Under the pieces are notes generated by a model. The model did no database searches. It had not been told where the DNA came from and saw nothing but the letters and a program-made list of their open reading frames with translations. A stretch of DNA of 64,000 nt from Lactovum miscens (lineage in GTDB: Bacteria > Bacillota > Bacilli > Lactobacillales > Streptococcaceae), in contig NZ_JACHHV010000003.1 in assembly GCF_014202895.1 (NCBI RefSeq), forward strand, positions 1 through 64,000, written 5' to 3'. Shown here in pieces: positions 37,431-46,953 of the stretch; position 1 is the stretch's first letter, and every line of letters begins with the position of its first letter. The position numbers were made by a program, and so were the translations under genes.

Positions 37431-38378
37431 ATGACACTTATCAAAGATATGCAAGTAAATCAAAATTTTGAAGGTTTCTACCTAATAAAATCAGTTGAGT
37501 TAAAACAAACACGTGCTGGTAAAGACTATTTACAAATGGTTTTTCAAGATCATACGGGTACCATTGGGGGGAATCTTTGGGATGCGCAAGACCATAACGT
37601 TCAAATTTTTACAGCTGGGAAGGTTGTGCATGTGACGGGAAAACGTGAAATGTACAATAACATGCCACAAGTTAATCAGATTCAACTTCGTTTGCCAGAA
37701 AAGGGAGAGCCTTCTCTTCCTTTGGATTTTCGTGAGAAGTCACCTGTTAAAGAGTCAGATCTTCGTGAGTATGTGACGTCAATGGTCTTTCGCATCGAAA
37801 ATGCAACTTGGAACCGGATTGTACGATCTCTTTTGAAGAAGTTTGATAAAGAATTTTTTGAGTTCCCAGCAGCTAAGTCAAATCATCACGCTTTTGAAGG
37901 TGGCCTTGCCTTTCATGAAACTACCATGTTACGTCTGGCGGAGAAAATTTGTGATGTTTACCCACAACTTAATAGTTCACTTATGTTTGCCGGGATTCTT
38001 TTGCATGACTTGGCAAAGTGTGTCGAATTCACAGGTTTTGAAAATACGGCTTACACTTTAAAAGGCAATTTGATAGGTCACATAGTTTTAATTGATGAGG
38101 AAATTTCTAAAGCTGTCCAAGAATTAAATATTGATGAAGACTCCGAAGATGTTTTGGTGCTTCGCCACGTGGTACTAAGCCATCATGGACAACTTGATTA
38201 TGGCTCACCTGTTCGCCCACAGATTCTGGAAGCAGAAATGATACATCAAATTGACAATATGGATGCGACAATGATGATGATGAGCACAGCTTTGACAACC
38301 ATCACTCCAGGACAACAGACTGCCAGAATCTGGCCGTTGGACAATCGCAATTTCTACAAACCAAGTTTCACGAAATAA
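37431..38378 (+). CDS. yhaM: 3'-5' exoribonuclease YhaM
   Basis: 315 residues. The N-terminal OB fold (FEGFYLIKSVELKQTRAGKD) binds nucleic acid. The C-terminal HD phosphohydrolase domain carries HHAFEGGLAFH, FAGILLHDLAKCVEF (metal HD) and HVVLSHHGQLDYGSP. YhaM/Cbf1 trims RNA 3' ends after termination and acts with PNPase and RNase R. It starts 4 nt after rmuC behind AGAGGAAGG and is the last gene of the rsgA-to-yhaM cluster. Confidence 0.92.
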   Translation: MTLIKDMQVNQNFEGFYLIKSVELKQTRAGKDYLQMVFQDHTGTIGGNLWDAQDHNVQIFTAGKVVHVTGKREMYNNMPQVNQIQLRLPEKGEPSLPLDFREKSPVKESDLREYVTSMVFRIENATWNRIVRSLLKKFDKEFFEFPAAKSNHHAFEGGLAFHETTMLRLAEKICDVYPQLNSSLMFAGILLHDLAKCVEFTGFENTAYTLKGNLIGHIVLIDEEISKAVQELNIDEDSEDVLVLRHVVLSHHGQLDYGSPVRPQILEAEMIHQIDNMDATMMMMSTALTTITPGQQTARIWPLDNRNFYKPSFTK

Positions 38379-38381
38379 ATC

Positions 38382-38408
38382 AAAAAAAACTGCTTGAATG
38401 TTTTTTTT
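38382..38408 (+). terminator. A/T-stem terminator after yhaM
   Basis: aaaaaaaac and gtttttttt pair around tgcttgaat, right after the yhaM stop and just before the proB -10 box. Confidence 0.5.
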
Positions 38409-38410
38409 CG

Positions 38411-38416
38411 TATAAT
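38411..38416 (+). promoter_or_regulatory. -10 box of proB, 6 nt before the ATG
   Basis: A perfect TATAAT, then ataggc and the proB ATG. It implies a leaderless or near-leaderless proBA mRNA. No good -35 at normal spacing. Confidence 0.6.
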
Positions 38417-38422
38417 ATAGGC

Positions 38423-39202
38423 ATGCGTAATTTAAAAGAGGTTGAGACTATAGTGGTCAAAGTTGGAACATCAACACTGACTTATGAAAATGGTCGTTTA
38501 AATTTAAGAAGAATTGAAATACTCGTAAGGGTATTATCTGATTTACAAAATGCAGGCAAACATGTTATTTTGGTTAGCTCAGGTGCAATTGGTGTGGGGT
38601 GGCAAGTCATGGGTTTAGATCATCGTCCAAATACTGTACCTGAAAAGCAGGCAGCAGCTGCAATAGGGCAACCACAATTAATGAGTATTTATGAGAATTT
38701 TTTTCGAAAATATAACCAAAAGAATGCTCAGATTCTATTAACTCACATGGTGATAGACGATCCACAAATGCATGAGAATGCAATTAACACACTCAGTGCA
38801 CTATTAGATTATAAAGTTATTCCAATCGTGAATGAAAATGATACGGTTGTGACCGACGAAATTCGTGTGGGGGATAATGATACCTTATCAGCATATATTG
38901 CTCAGATGGTTAAAGCTGATCTTTTGATTCTCTTAACTGATATTGACGGCTTCTATAATTCGAACCCAAGTTGTAATCCGGATGCCAAATTTATTTCTGA
39001 AGTTATGAAAATTACCAAAGAAATTGAAAGTATGGCTGGAGACTCTGCTTCAGATCTTGGAACCGGCGGTATGCGGACAAAGTTAATTGCTGCAAAAATT
39101 GCTCATAGTGTTGGAACTAAAACAATTATTATGAATGGTGAAAGCCCTGAAAATATATATCGTGTTTTAGAGGGGGATATAATTGGAACTTACTTTGACT
39201 AA
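38423..39202 (+). CDS. proB: Glutamate 5-kinase, short form
   Basis: First step of proline synthesis: phosphorylates glutamate. 259 residues, amino-acid kinase fold: VVKVGTSTLTYENG, VILVSSGAIGVGW, NENDTVVTDEIRVGDNDTLS, and GTGGMRTKLIAAKIA. The C-terminal PUA domain found in longer ProBs (about 365 residues) is absent, as in other lactococci and streptococci. The ATG lies 6 nt after the -10 box with no ribosome site. It overlaps proA by 20 nt. Confidence 0.95.
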   Translation: MRNLKEVETIVVKVGTSTLTYENGRLNLRRIEILVRVLSDLQNAGKHVILVSSGAIGVGWQVMGLDHRPNTVPEKQAAAAIGQPQLMSIYENFFRKYNQKNAQILLTHMVIDDPQMHENAINTLSALLDYKVIPIVNENDTVVTDEIRVGDNDTLSAYIAQMVKADLLILLTDIDGFYNSNPSCNPDAKFISEVMKITKEIESMAGDSASDLGTGGMRTKLIAAKIAHSVGTKTIIMNGESPENIYRVLEGDIIGTYFD

Positions 39203-40415
39203 CTTAGAAGAGCAAGCGGCACGTGTGAAGAAGGCACAAGTTTTTCTTTCACAAGCTGGAATTTTCCAAAGAAATAAAGCCTTATTAGCAATCGCAGATA
39301 AATTGGAAGCTAATATTGATTTTATTTTGGCAGCTAATGCGGAAGACTTAGCTAGCTCAACTAAATCAAATATGCAAGATCGTTTACGTTTGACAGAAGA
39401 AGGGATAAAAGGAATCGCGGAAGCTACTCGACAAGTTGCGGAACTTCCAGATCCCATTGGGGAAATTGTAAAAGGTTGGCAACGTCCGAATGGACTGATC
39501 ATAACTCAGAAAAGAGTTCCTATTGGAACTATTGGAATCATTTATGAAGCTCGCCCTAATGTAACAATTGACGCAGCCATTCTTTGTTTGAAATCCGGAA
39601 ATTCCGTTCTCCTGAGAGGTGGTTCAGATGCAATTCATTCAAATCTTGCTCTCTGTGCTATCATGCAAGTGGCCATTGAATCTGTTGGTCTTCCAAAATA
39701 TTCAGTAGATGTAGTGATTGATACATCTCGTGAGACAGAAATAGAGATGATGCAGCTGAACGATTATATTGATCTGCTTATCCCGCGTGGAGGGGCTAGT
39801 CTAATCAAATCGGTAGTTCAAAATGCTACGATTCCTGTGATTGAGACAGGATCAGGTGTTTGTCATGTTTACGTAGATGCTTCTGCTGATTTGGACATGG
39901 CTTTTAACATATTGCTCAATGCCAAATGTCAACGCCCTTCCGTTTGCAATTCTTGCGAGACATTAGTTGTGCATAAATCAGTAGCAGAGGAATTTCTCCC
40001 AAGATTGCTTGACCAGGGGATTGAGCTTCGTGGTGATGAGGGAACTCAGGCCATTATTCATTGTATTCCAGCCACGGAGGAGGATTTTTTGACAGAATAT
40101 AATGATTTGATTCTAAACATCAAACTTGTTGATGACTTGGATGAAGCCATTGTCCATATTAACCATTTTGGCACACATCACTCAGAAGCTATTATTACCG
40201 CTGATTACGCCAATTCGCAGAAATTCTTGGCCCAGGTTGACTCGGCAGCTGTTTATGTAAATGCCTCAACTCGTTTTACCGATGGATTTGAATTTGGCTT
40301 TGGCGCAGAGATTGGTATTTCTACTCAGAAACTTCATGCACGTGGACCAATGGGGCTTGAAGCTTTGACGACCACTAAATACCAGATCTTAGGATCTGGT
40401 CAGATTCGCCATTAA
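39183..40415 (+). CDS. proA: Gamma-glutamyl phosphate reductase
   Basis: Second proline step: reduces glutamyl phosphate to the semialdehyde with NADPH. 410 residues, aldehyde dehydrogenase fold: RVPIGTIGIIYEARPNVTID, LLRGGSDAIHSN and the catalytic Cys in CQRPSVCNSCETLV. It starts at TTG 39183 inside proB, 5-6 nt after AGAGGGGGA, a strong site. Coupled translation gives balanced ProB and ProA. Confidence 0.95.
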   Translation: MELTLTNLEEQAARVKKAQVFLSQAGIFQRNKALLAIADKLEANIDFILAANAEDLASSTKSNMQDRLRLTEEGIKGIAEATRQVAELPDPIGEIVKGWQRPNGLIITQKRVPIGTIGIIYEARPNVTIDAAILCLKSGNSVLLRGGSDAIHSNLALCAIMQVAIESVGLPKYSVDVVIDTSRETEIEMMQLNDYIDLLIPRGGASLIKSVVQNATIPVIETGSGVCHVYVDASADLDMAFNILLNAKCQRPSVCNSCETLVVHKSVAEEFLPRLLDQGIELRGDEGTQAIIHCIPATEEDFLTEYNDLILNIKLVDDLDEAIVHINHFGTHHSEAIITADYANSQKFLAQVDSAAVYVNASTRFTDGFEFGFGAEIGISTQKLHARGPMGLEALTTTKYQILGSGQIRH

Positions 40416-40507
40416 GTGCTTACAGCTATTAAAAAAGGATATCAATGGCTGAAACTGTTTAATTGTATTGTAATGTAATTTATAAAAAAATTTAAGGAGT
40501 TATTTTA

Positions 40508-41383
40508 TTGAAAAATCAACTTAAAAATGACCAAGTCGAAGTTATCTTTGATACATTCGGAGCAGAAATGCAGTCAATCAAAAAGGATGGAATCGAATAT
40601 CTTTGGCAAGGCGATAAGGCTTTTTGGGCACGTCATTCACCCGTTCTTTTTCCTATCGTGGGTAAATTGAAAAATGGGGAATACCATATTGGAGAAGACG
40701 AGACCAATTATAAAATGGGTGGGCATGGGTTTGCACGTGACAATGATTTTGAATTAATTCACGAGGATCAGAATGATCTTGTGTTTGAATTAACTTCAAA
40801 TGAAGATACAAAAAATATATATCCATACGACTTTAACTTCAAAATCTCTTATCACCTTGTGGACAATAAGATACGTGTTCGCTACGTAGTTGAAAATAAT
40901 GATGAAAAAACAATGTATTTTGGCATTGGCGCACACCCAGCATTTAATGTTCCTTTTGAAAAAGGTGATTTTGAAGACTATACACTCACTATTTTTCCGC
41001 TTGAAAAACGTACTTTCATTCCGCTTAACCCACCCACAGGGATGATTGATTTAGATGCCCGTGAAGAAGTTCATGTCCATAAACTTCCACTTACACGTGA
41101 CTTATTCAACAGAGATGCTTTAGTTTATACTTCAAGTCCTAAAATGGAAGTAACTTTGACTAACAATTTGGATGATCACTCAGTTAAAGTGAATTGGGAA
41201 GAAATGCCTTTCTTTGGGCTTTGGAGTCCATACCCAGCCGAGGCACCATTTGTCTGTATTGAGCCATGGTGTGGTATCACGGACGACGATAACACAGATG
41301 GAGATATTACAAATAAATTTGGAATTAACTCACTCGAACCAGCTGAGACATTTCGTTGTGAATACATTATTGAAATCAATTAA
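40508..41383 (+). CDS. Aldose 1-epimerase family protein (LacX-like)
   Basis: 291 residues, galactose mutarotase-like beta-sandwich. Conserved residues: SPVLFPIVGKLKNGEY, GGHGFARDNDFEL (catalytic His), GIGAHPAFNVPF and FVCIEPWCGITDD (catalytic Glu region). It probably interconverts anomers of a hexose or hexose-6-phosphate; the substrate is unknown. Start TTG 40508 after AAGGAG. A GNAT gene follows 7 nt after its stop. Confidence 0.85.
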   Translation: MKNQLKNDQVEVIFDTFGAEMQSIKKDGIEYLWQGDKAFWARHSPVLFPIVGKLKNGEYHIGEDETNYKMGGHGFARDNDFELIHEDQNDLVFELTSNEDTKNIYPYDFNFKISYHLVDNKIRVRYVVENNDEKTMYFGIGAHPAFNVPFEKGDFEDYTLTIFPLEKRTFIPLNPPTGMIDLDAREEVHVHKLPLTRDLFNRDALVYTSSPKMEVTLTNNLDDHSVKVNWEEMPFFGLWSPYPAEAPFVCIEPWCGITDDDNTDGDITNKFGINSLEPAETFRCEYIIEIN

Positions 41384-41390
41384 AAAGTCA

Positions 41391-41867
41391 ATGCAAGAAA
41401 CTTTAAAAATCCAACCTATTGAAGAAAAATTTAACTCAGGTGTAAAAGAGCTTGTCCAAAGTACATTAATGGAGTTTAAACTTAATGTGCCTGGAACGGC
41501 TTATTTTGATCCAGAGTTGACTGATTTGACCAGGCACTACCAGGTGGAAAAGGCTGAATATTGGATTCTTACCAATGGTGAAGAAGTTTTTGGAGGGATT
41601 GGAATTTATCCTATCAATTCTTCAACATGCGAAATTCAGAAACTCTATATAAAATCTGAGTTACGTGGTCAAGGTTGGGGGGGTCAACTCTTGAGGCATG
41701 CCTTGAGTTATGCTTCAAAATATTATCAATTTGCTTATCTTGATACAAAGACTGAATTATCTGATGCAATTGGTATGTATAAAAAATTTGGATTTAAAGA
41801 GTTAAAAGTTGCGCCAGATCATTCCACCCACAATTTAATGGATCATTGGTTTCTTAAAGAATTATGA
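41391..41867 (+). CDS. GNAT-family N-acetyltransferase
   Basis: 158 residues. GNAT acetyl-CoA motif A is visible as IQKLYIKSELRGQGWGGQLL, then YLDTKTELSDAIGMYKKFGF (motif B). The substrate is unknown. The chosen ATG 41391 gives a normal N-terminus, while the frame runs back into the epimerase gene. No ribosome site is evident, so translation probably depends on coupling to the upstream gene. Confidence 0.85.
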   Translation: MQETLKIQPIEEKFNSGVKELVQSTLMEFKLNVPGTAYFDPELTDLTRHYQVEKAEYWILTNGEEVFGGIGIYPINSSTCEIQKLYIKSELRGQGWGGQLLRHALSYASKYYQFAYLDTKTELSDAIGMYKKFGFKELKVAPDHSTHNLMDHWFLKEL

Positions 41868-41914
41868 TTTAAAAAATGTTAAAATAGTAAAAACTTAGAA
41901 AAGGTAGAAATCTA

Positions 41915-42544
41915 ATGTCAAATTTTACTGTCGTTGAACACCCCCTTATTCAGCACAAACTTTCAATCCTTCGTCGCAAAGAAGTTTCATCAAAAGAATT
42001 TCGTGAACTTGTAGACGAAATTGGAATGTTGATGGCTTATGAAGTCTGCCGTGATATGCCACTTGAGGATGTCGAGATTGATACTCCCGTGGCGCATATG
42101 ACTGCTAAACGGTTAGCTGGTAAGAAACCAGTTATTGTTCCTATTCTTCGTGCTGGAATTGGTATGGTTGACGGAATGAATAAACTAATGCCTGCAGCTC
42201 GTGTTGGCTTTATTGGAATGTATCGTGATGAAAAAACCTTGCAACCTGTTGAATACTTAGTAAAGTTACCAACTGATGTTGATGAGCGTCAAGTTCTTCT
42301 GGTTGATCCAATGCTTGCAACTGGTGGGTCAGCCATCCTCGGGGTAGAAACGCTCAAAAAGCGTGGTGTCACAAATATCAAGTTTGTCTGCCTAGTAGCT
42401 GCACCAGAAGGTGTTAAAGCTTTTCAGGTAGCTTGCCCGGACGTCCCAATCTTTGCGGCGGCTCTTGATGATCATCTTAATGATAAAGGTTACATCGTAC
42501 CAGGTCTTGGTGATGCTGGAGACCGTCTCTTTGGAACAAAATAA
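41915..42544 (+). CDS. upp: Uracil phosphoribosyltransferase
   Basis: Salvages uracil to UMP with PRPP. 209 residues. PRPP site [20 protein letters not shown], uracil site at the C-terminus ([17 protein letters not shown]), and [20 protein letters not shown] precedes ATG 41915, with an extended -10 TGTTAAAAT about 30 nt upstream. No PyrR-type leader is evident. Confidence 0.96.
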   Translation: MSNFTVVEHPLIQHKLSILRRKEVSSKEFRELVDEIGMLMAYEVCRDMPLEDVEIDTPVAHMTAKRLAGKKPVIVPILRAGIGMVDGMNKLMPAARVGFIGMYRDEKTLQPVEYLVKLPTDVDERQVLLVDPMLATGGSAILGVETLKKRGVTNIKFVCLVAAPEGVKAFQVACPDVPIFAAALDDHLNDKGYIVPGLGDAGDRLFGTK

Positions 42545-42653
42545 CTAGTGACATTAACGACTGGTTGAGTTACCAAATGGAAAAAGACAATGTTTTTTTT
42601 AGAATATTTTTCAATTCTTTTGAAAATCATTTTTCTTTTTTGGGCTCTAACCC

Positions 42654-42678
42654 AAAATAGCCATAGTGCTATTTTTTT
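42654..42678 (+). terminator. Terminator upstream of kup
   Basis: aaaatagc and gctattttttt pair around catagt. It may end the upp transcript. A smaller tgggctctaaccca hairpin lies just upstream. Confidence 0.65.
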
Positions 42679-42763
42679 GTTAGAATAGGGTCTGCAATAA
42701 TCATATGCTTTACTGAAAACTTGCAAAAATAAAAGCTTTATTTCTAAAGCTTCGGAGTAAAAA

Positions 42764-44803
42764 GTGAAAATTAAAAAAAAGGTAGCAGAAGTAGGAAAGT
42801 GGCCTAAAGCCTCACTTGGTGGGTTTTTGATAGCGCTTGGTGTGGTTTACGGTGATATCGGGACCAGCCCACTTTATGCTATGAAATCAATTGTGACAGG
42901 ACAAGGTGGTGGTAAGTACATCACTGAAAATTTTGTCATAGGTTCTGTTTCCATGATTTTCTGGACCTTAACCCTCTTGACTACAATCAAATATGTGCTT
43001 ATCGCCCTAAATGCGGATAACCATAAAGAAGGTGGCATCTTTTCTCTTTATACTTTAGTTCGTCGCTTTAAGAAATGGCTTATTATCCCAGCTATGATTG
43101 GAGGAGCAGCTCTCTTGTCAGATGGGACTTTAACTCCAGCTGTGACGGTAACATCCGCTATTGAAGGGCTGAGAGGTGTTCCGGGTTTTGTTAATACTTT
43201 TGGATCAAGCCAAAATGTCATTGTTGTGATTACTCTGTCGATTCTAGCACTTCTTTTCCTCATCCAACGTTTTGGTACTGATATAATAGGGAGACTTTTT
43301 GGGCCAATTATGATGATATGGTTCCTCTTTATCGGAGGATCTGGGTTCTTGAACATGCTGTCTCATGTTGCCATTTGGAAGGCTTTAAATCCTTGGTATG
43401 CGATTGAATTGCTTTTTAATCCTGTAAATCATGCAGGTATCTTTATTCTTGGTTCTGTTTTTCTGGCAACGACAGGTGCAGAAGCTCTGTATTCAGATTT
43501 AGGACATGTTGGAAAGCCGAATATACATACCTCATGGCCAGTCGTTAAAATTTGTTTATTCTTGAATTATGCAGGACAAGGGGCTTTCTTGCTTCGTGCG
43601 GGTAGTAACTATGGTTCTAGCAATAACTTCAATCCATTCTTCGATATGTTACCAAGTTCAATTCGTGTTTATGCAGTAATTCTTGCAACTCTAGCCGCTA
43701 TTATAGCGTCACAGGCCCTAATTACAGGTTCATTCACATTAGTTTCTGAAGCGATACGTTTAAAAATGCTTCCTCTATTAAAGATTCTTTACCCTGGTAA
43801 AACTTTTGGTCAGATGTATATTCCAGCAGTCAACCTTGCCCTGTGGTTTGTTACTTCTCTGACTGTTCTTTATTTTCAAAGTTCTGACCATATGGAAGCA
43901 GCCTATGGACTTGCTATCACCATTACCATGCTAATGACTACTCTCTTATTGTCGTATTATTTGGTGACAACGGGTATGAATCCCGTCTTAGCTCGCCTGA
44001 CAATGAGTTTCTTTGCACTTGTCGAAATAATTTTCTTTGTTTCTTCCGCTGTGAAGTTTATGCATGGTGGTTATGTAGTTGTAATTATTGCCGTTTTAAT
44101 CATGTTTGTGATGTTTGTATGGATTAAAGGAAACGCTATTGTCAATCAATATGTAAAAAAATTGGATCTAAAGAACTATGTGAATCAATTGAATGCATTG
44201 CGTCATGATAAAGAGGTTGACTTCTATCAAACTAATGTGGTTTATTTGACAAGTCGTATGAAGGGTTCAAAAATTGATATGTCGATTCTTTATTCCATTT
44301 TGGATAAAAAGCCAAAACGCGCTGAGACATATTGGTTTGTTAATGTAAAAGTTACAGATACCCCATACAACAATGAGTATGAAGTAGACATGATGGGAAC
44401 TGATTTTATTGTCCGGGTGACTTTGTATTTAGGTTTTCGTATGCCTCAGGAAGTCCCAAGATATCTTCGAGCAATTGTGCAAGATCTGATGGCTTCAGGT
44501 CGTCTACCAAAGCAGCACCAAGCCTATTCAATCAAGCCTGGTCGAGATGTTGGTGATTTTGGTTTTATCGTTATTGAAGAGCATTTAAATAATGCAAGGA
44601 CAATGTCAGCGTTTGATCGCTTTATCTTACAGACAAAGATTTCAATCAAAAAATTTACAACTTCACCAGCTCGTTGGTTTGGCCTTCAGTTCTCTGAATA
44701 TAATATTGAGCGAGTTCCGTTGATTCTGAGTGATGTAAAAGGCATCAAAGCCAATGAACGAAATCATTTACTTGAAAGTGCTCCTACTGAAAAAATTTCA
44801 TAA
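42764..44803 (+). CDS. kup: Kup-family potassium uptake protein
   Basis: 679 residues, KUP/HAK/KT K+ (H+) symporter. About twelve membrane segments begin at residue 18 ([20 protein letters not shown], which holds the conserved [10 protein letters not shown] signature). SNPYYAIxLL is represented by [11 protein letters not shown], and a cytoplasmic C-terminal domain follows from about residue 465. It starts at GTG 42764 after CGGAG. In lactococci Kup activity is controlled by c-di-AMP binding to the protein; no riboswitch is apparent in the 220-nt leader. Confidence 0.93.
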   Translation: MKIKKKVAEVGKWPKASLGGFLIALGVVYGDIGTSPLYAMKSIVTGQGGGKYITENFVIGSVSMIFWTLTLLTTIKYVLIALNADNHKEGGIFSLYTLVRRFKKWLIIPAMIGGAALLSDGTLTPAVTVTSAIEGLRGVPGFVNTFGSSQNVIVVITLSILALLFLIQRFGTDIIGRLFGPIMMIWFLFIGGSGFLNMLSHVAIWKALNPWYAIELLFNPVNHAGIFILGSVFLATTGAEALYSDLGHVGKPNIHTSWPVVKICLFLNYAGQGAFLLRAGSNYGSSNNFNPFFDMLPSSIRVYAVILATLAAIIASQALITGSFTLVSEAIRLKMLPLLKILYPGKTFGQMYIPAVNLALWFVTSLTVLYFQSSDHMEAAYGLAITITMLMTTLLLSYYLVTTGMNPVLARLTMSFFALVEIIFFVSSAVKFMHGGYVVVIIAVLIMFVMFVWIKGNAIVNQYVKKLDLKNYVNQLNALRHDKEVDFYQTNVVYLTSRMKGSKIDMSILYSILDKKPKRAETYWFVNVKVTDTPYNNEYEVDMMGTDFIVRVTLYLGFRMPQEVPRYLRAIVQDLMASGRLPKQHQAYSIKPGRDVGDFGFIVIEEHLNNARTMSAFDRFILQTKISIKKFTTSPARWFGLQFSEYNIERVPLILSDVKGIKANERNHLLESAPTEKIS

Positions 44804-44831
44804 AAAACTCCGATATTTTCGGAGTTTTTTT
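44802..44831. terminator. Strong terminator after kup
   Basis: aaaaaactccga and cggagtttttt form a stem beginning inside the kup stop. It can also end the convergent small ORF. Confidence 0.85.
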
Positions 44832-44874
44832 ATTTTTTGAATAAAACATTATTTAAGAAAATACTATCTAAAAA

Positions 44875-45048
44875 TTAATTATTTTCACTATCAGCTGATA
44901 ACCATTTTGCATAAGGATCTTCAGATTCTGAAGAAGTCAAGGAACTGTTTGACATTTCTGGAACTGAAATACCATCTGGCATCTCAAGTACACCGAGTTC
45001 GGCAAACAGACTATCGAGTTCATCTTTTTTTTGCATTTTTATTGGCAT
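44875..45048 (-). CDS. Small 57-residue acidic protein
   Basis: A 57-codon ORF below the usual size cut-off: it begins MPIKMQKKDELDSLFAEL and ends WLSADSENN. GAGGA lies 6 nt before the ATG at 45046-45048. The KKxDELDxLF start resembles the small SPJ_0845-type proteins of streptococci; that is from memory and should be checked. It is acidic, Ser-rich and has no membrane segment. It is convergent with kup and divergent from tuf. Confidence rests on the good ribosome site and clean frame. Confidence 0.55.
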   Translation of the reverse strand: MPIKMQKKDELDSLFAELGVLEMPDGISVPEMSNSSLTSSESEDPYAKWLSADSENN

Positions 45049-45164
45049 GTTCATTCCTCATATTGTCAAAAAATATTTAAATATTAAATATAAATATTTA
45101 TAAGTAGCTTTCTAAAACTTCTCTTTATTTTACACCAAATTTTAATAAAAAGAACCCCTAACAC

Positions 45165-45192
45165 TTGCAATTTCAATATATTCTGATAAAAT
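45165..45192 (+). promoter_or_regulatory. tuf promoter
   Basis: TTGCAA (45165-45170), 16-nt spacer, TAAAAT (45187-45192), about 55 nt before the tuf ATG. Confidence 0.7.
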
Positions 45193-45202
45193 GAATCAGT
45201 AC

Positions 45203-45227
45203 GGTATCGCCATGCTGCGATCACCAG
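45203..45227 (+). promoter_or_regulatory. Hairpin in the tuf 5' leader
   Basis: ATCGC and GCGAT pair around catgct, extended by GGT and ACC, near the 5' end of the tuf transcript. It may stabilise the mRNA; the role is unknown. Confidence 0.4.
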
Positions 45228-45254
45228 AATATTTATAAGGAGACATTTTTAAAA

Positions 45255-46451
45255 ATGGCTAGAGAAAAATACGATCGTAGCAAACCACACGTTAACGTTG
45301 GCACAATCGGTCACGTCGATCATGGTAAAACAACACTTACAGCAGCAATTACTAAGGTACTTGCTGAGAAATACCCTTCTGCAACTAACGTTGCAAAAGA
45401 CTATGCTTCAATCGATGCTGCTCCAGAAGAACGCGAACGTGGTATCACCATTAATACTGCTCACGTTGAATACGAAACGCCTAGTCGTCACTACGCTCAT
45501 ATTGATGCGCCAGGACACGCGGACTACGTTAAAAATATGATCACTGGTGCTGCTCAAATGGATGGTGCGATCCTCGTAGTTGCTGCAACTGATGGACCTA
45601 TGCCACAAACTCGTGAGCACATTTTGCTTTCACGTCAAGTTGGTGTTAAATACCTTATTGTCTTCTTAAATAAGGAAGATCTTGTTGATGATGAAGAATT
45701 GATGGAACTCGTTGAAATGGAAGTACGTGACCTCTTGTCTGAGTACGGCTTCGATGGCGATAATATCCCTGTTATTACTGGTTCAGCACTTGGTGCTTTA
45801 AACGGTGAACAAAAATATGTTGATTCAATTCTTAAATTGATGGAAACTGTTGATACTTATATCCCAACTCCAGAACGTGACACTGATAAGCCATTGCTTC
45901 TTCCTGTCGAAGATGTGTTCTCAATTACTGGTCGTGGCACAGTTGCTTCTGGTCGTATTGATCGTGGTACTGTCAAGATAAATGATGAAGTTGAAATCGT
46001 TGGTATCAAGCCTGTAACTAAGAAGGCTATCGTTACTGGTGTTGAAATGTTCCGTAAGACACTTGACCAAGGTATTGCTGGGGATAACGTTGGGGTACTC
46101 CTCCGTGGTGTACAACGTGACGAAATCGAACGTGGACAAGTTTTGGCTAAACCAGGCTCAATCACACCACATACTAAGTTCAAAGGCGAAGTTTACGTTT
46201 TGACTAAGGAAGAAGGCGGACGTCATACTCCATTCTTCGATAACTACCGTCCACAATTCTACTTCCATACGACTGACGTTACAGGCTCACTTCGTTTGCC
46301 TGCTGGCACAGAAATGGTTATGCCTGGTGACAATGTAACTGTTGAAGTTGAATTAATCCACCCAGTTGCCGTAGAACAAGGTACTACTTTCTCTATTCGT
46401 GAAGGTGGACGTACTGTTGGTTCAGGTATTGTTTCTGAAATCGAAGGTTAA
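45255..46451 (+). CDS. tuf: Elongation factor Tu
   Basis: Delivers aminoacyl-tRNA to the ribosome; 398 residues. G motifs: [10 protein letters not shown] (residues 17-26), [12 protein letters not shown] and [12 protein letters not shown]; effector region [15 protein letters not shown]. Domain 3 ends [14 protein letters not shown] precedes ATG 45255, and codon use is strongly biased, as expected for an abundant protein. It stands alone, with its own promoter and terminator, not in a str operon. Confidence 0.98.
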   Translation: MAREKYDRSKPHVNVGTIGHVDHGKTTLTAAITKVLAEKYPSATNVAKDYASIDAAPEERERGITINTAHVEYETPSRHYAHIDAPGHADYVKNMITGAAQMDGAILVVAATDGPMPQTREHILLSRQVGVKYLIVFLNKEDLVDDEELMELVEMEVRDLLSEYGFDGDNIPVITGSALGALNGEQKYVDSILKLMETVDTYIPTPERDTDKPLLLPVEDVFSITGRGTVASGRIDRGTVKINDEVEIVGIKPVTKKAIVTGVEMFRKTLDQGIAGDNVGVLLRGVQRDEIERGQVLAKPGSITPHTKFKGEVYVLTKEEGGRHTPFFDNYRPQFYFHTTDVTGSLRLPAGTEMVMPGDNVTVEVELIHPVAVEQGTTFSIREGGRTVGSGIVSEIEG

Positions 46452-46481
46452 TTTTTTCTTTCGTACTCAATCTGATTTATT

Positions 46482-46520
46482 AAAAACTCAAAGATTACTT
46501 TAGTGATCTTTGAGTTTTTT
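46482..46520. terminator. Terminator after tuf
   Basis: aaaaactcaaagat and atctttgagtttttt form a long stem with a small loop. Confidence 0.85.
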
Positions 46521-46608
46521 GATAAATATAAAGCTACTTAAAGACTTGATAAGTCTTTTTAATATAAAATAAAGGATTTAGGCAAAATAAAAGAGGAGTA
46601 CTCCTCTT

Positions 46609-46953
46609 TTAAGCATCAGCTTGGTTAAATATTTCACGATTAACAAAGAGTTGCATCTGGAAGTAGAATTTTTCAACAATTATAGGGTCTGAATTTTTAA
46701 AAATATTAACTTCACGAAGACCCGACTTATCTGTGATTGAAAGTTTGAAGCCAGACAAATCATTATTAACAATAATCTTTAGCAGGAAGCCCTCGCCAGA
46801 ATTAGGGGAGACCTCAAGTAATCTTTGAAATTCGAAATTTCCTAATTTATTAGGAACGAAAGTCAAATCTCGTAGTGTATATTTCTTGATATTTGAAGAA
46901 AGTGTGTAAGTATACTTACTGTCTTTCAGCTTTTTTTCAGTGATAAAGGCCAT
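46609..46953 (-). CDS. DUF1831-like protein paired with cysteine desulfurase
   Basis: 114 residues, resembling the DUF1831 family found next to cysteine desulfurases in Lactobacillales. No catalytic motif; predicted beta-rich (YTLSSNIKKYTLRDLTFVPN). The start overlaps the last base of the cysteine desulfurase stop, so translation is coupled. It may assist sulfur transfer, inferred from context only. Confidence 0.7.
   Translation of the reverse strand: MAFITEKKLKDSKYTYTLSSNIKKYTLRDLTFVPNKLGNFEFQRLLEVSPNSGEGFLLKIIVNNDLSGFKLSITDKSGLREVNIFKNSDPIIVEKFYFQMQLFVNREIFNQADA

Noticed and set aside
41214-41390. N-terminal extension of the GNAT frame
   Set aside because: It overlaps the conserved end of the aldose epimerase in another frame and does not look like GNAT sequence.
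42576-42659. 27-codon ORF upstream of kup
   Set aside because: It is Phe-rich from T runs, has no ribosome site, and overlaps terminator sequences.
42545-42763. c-di-AMP riboswitch before kup
   Set aside because: No ydaO-type conserved core was recognised; only simple hairpins are visible.
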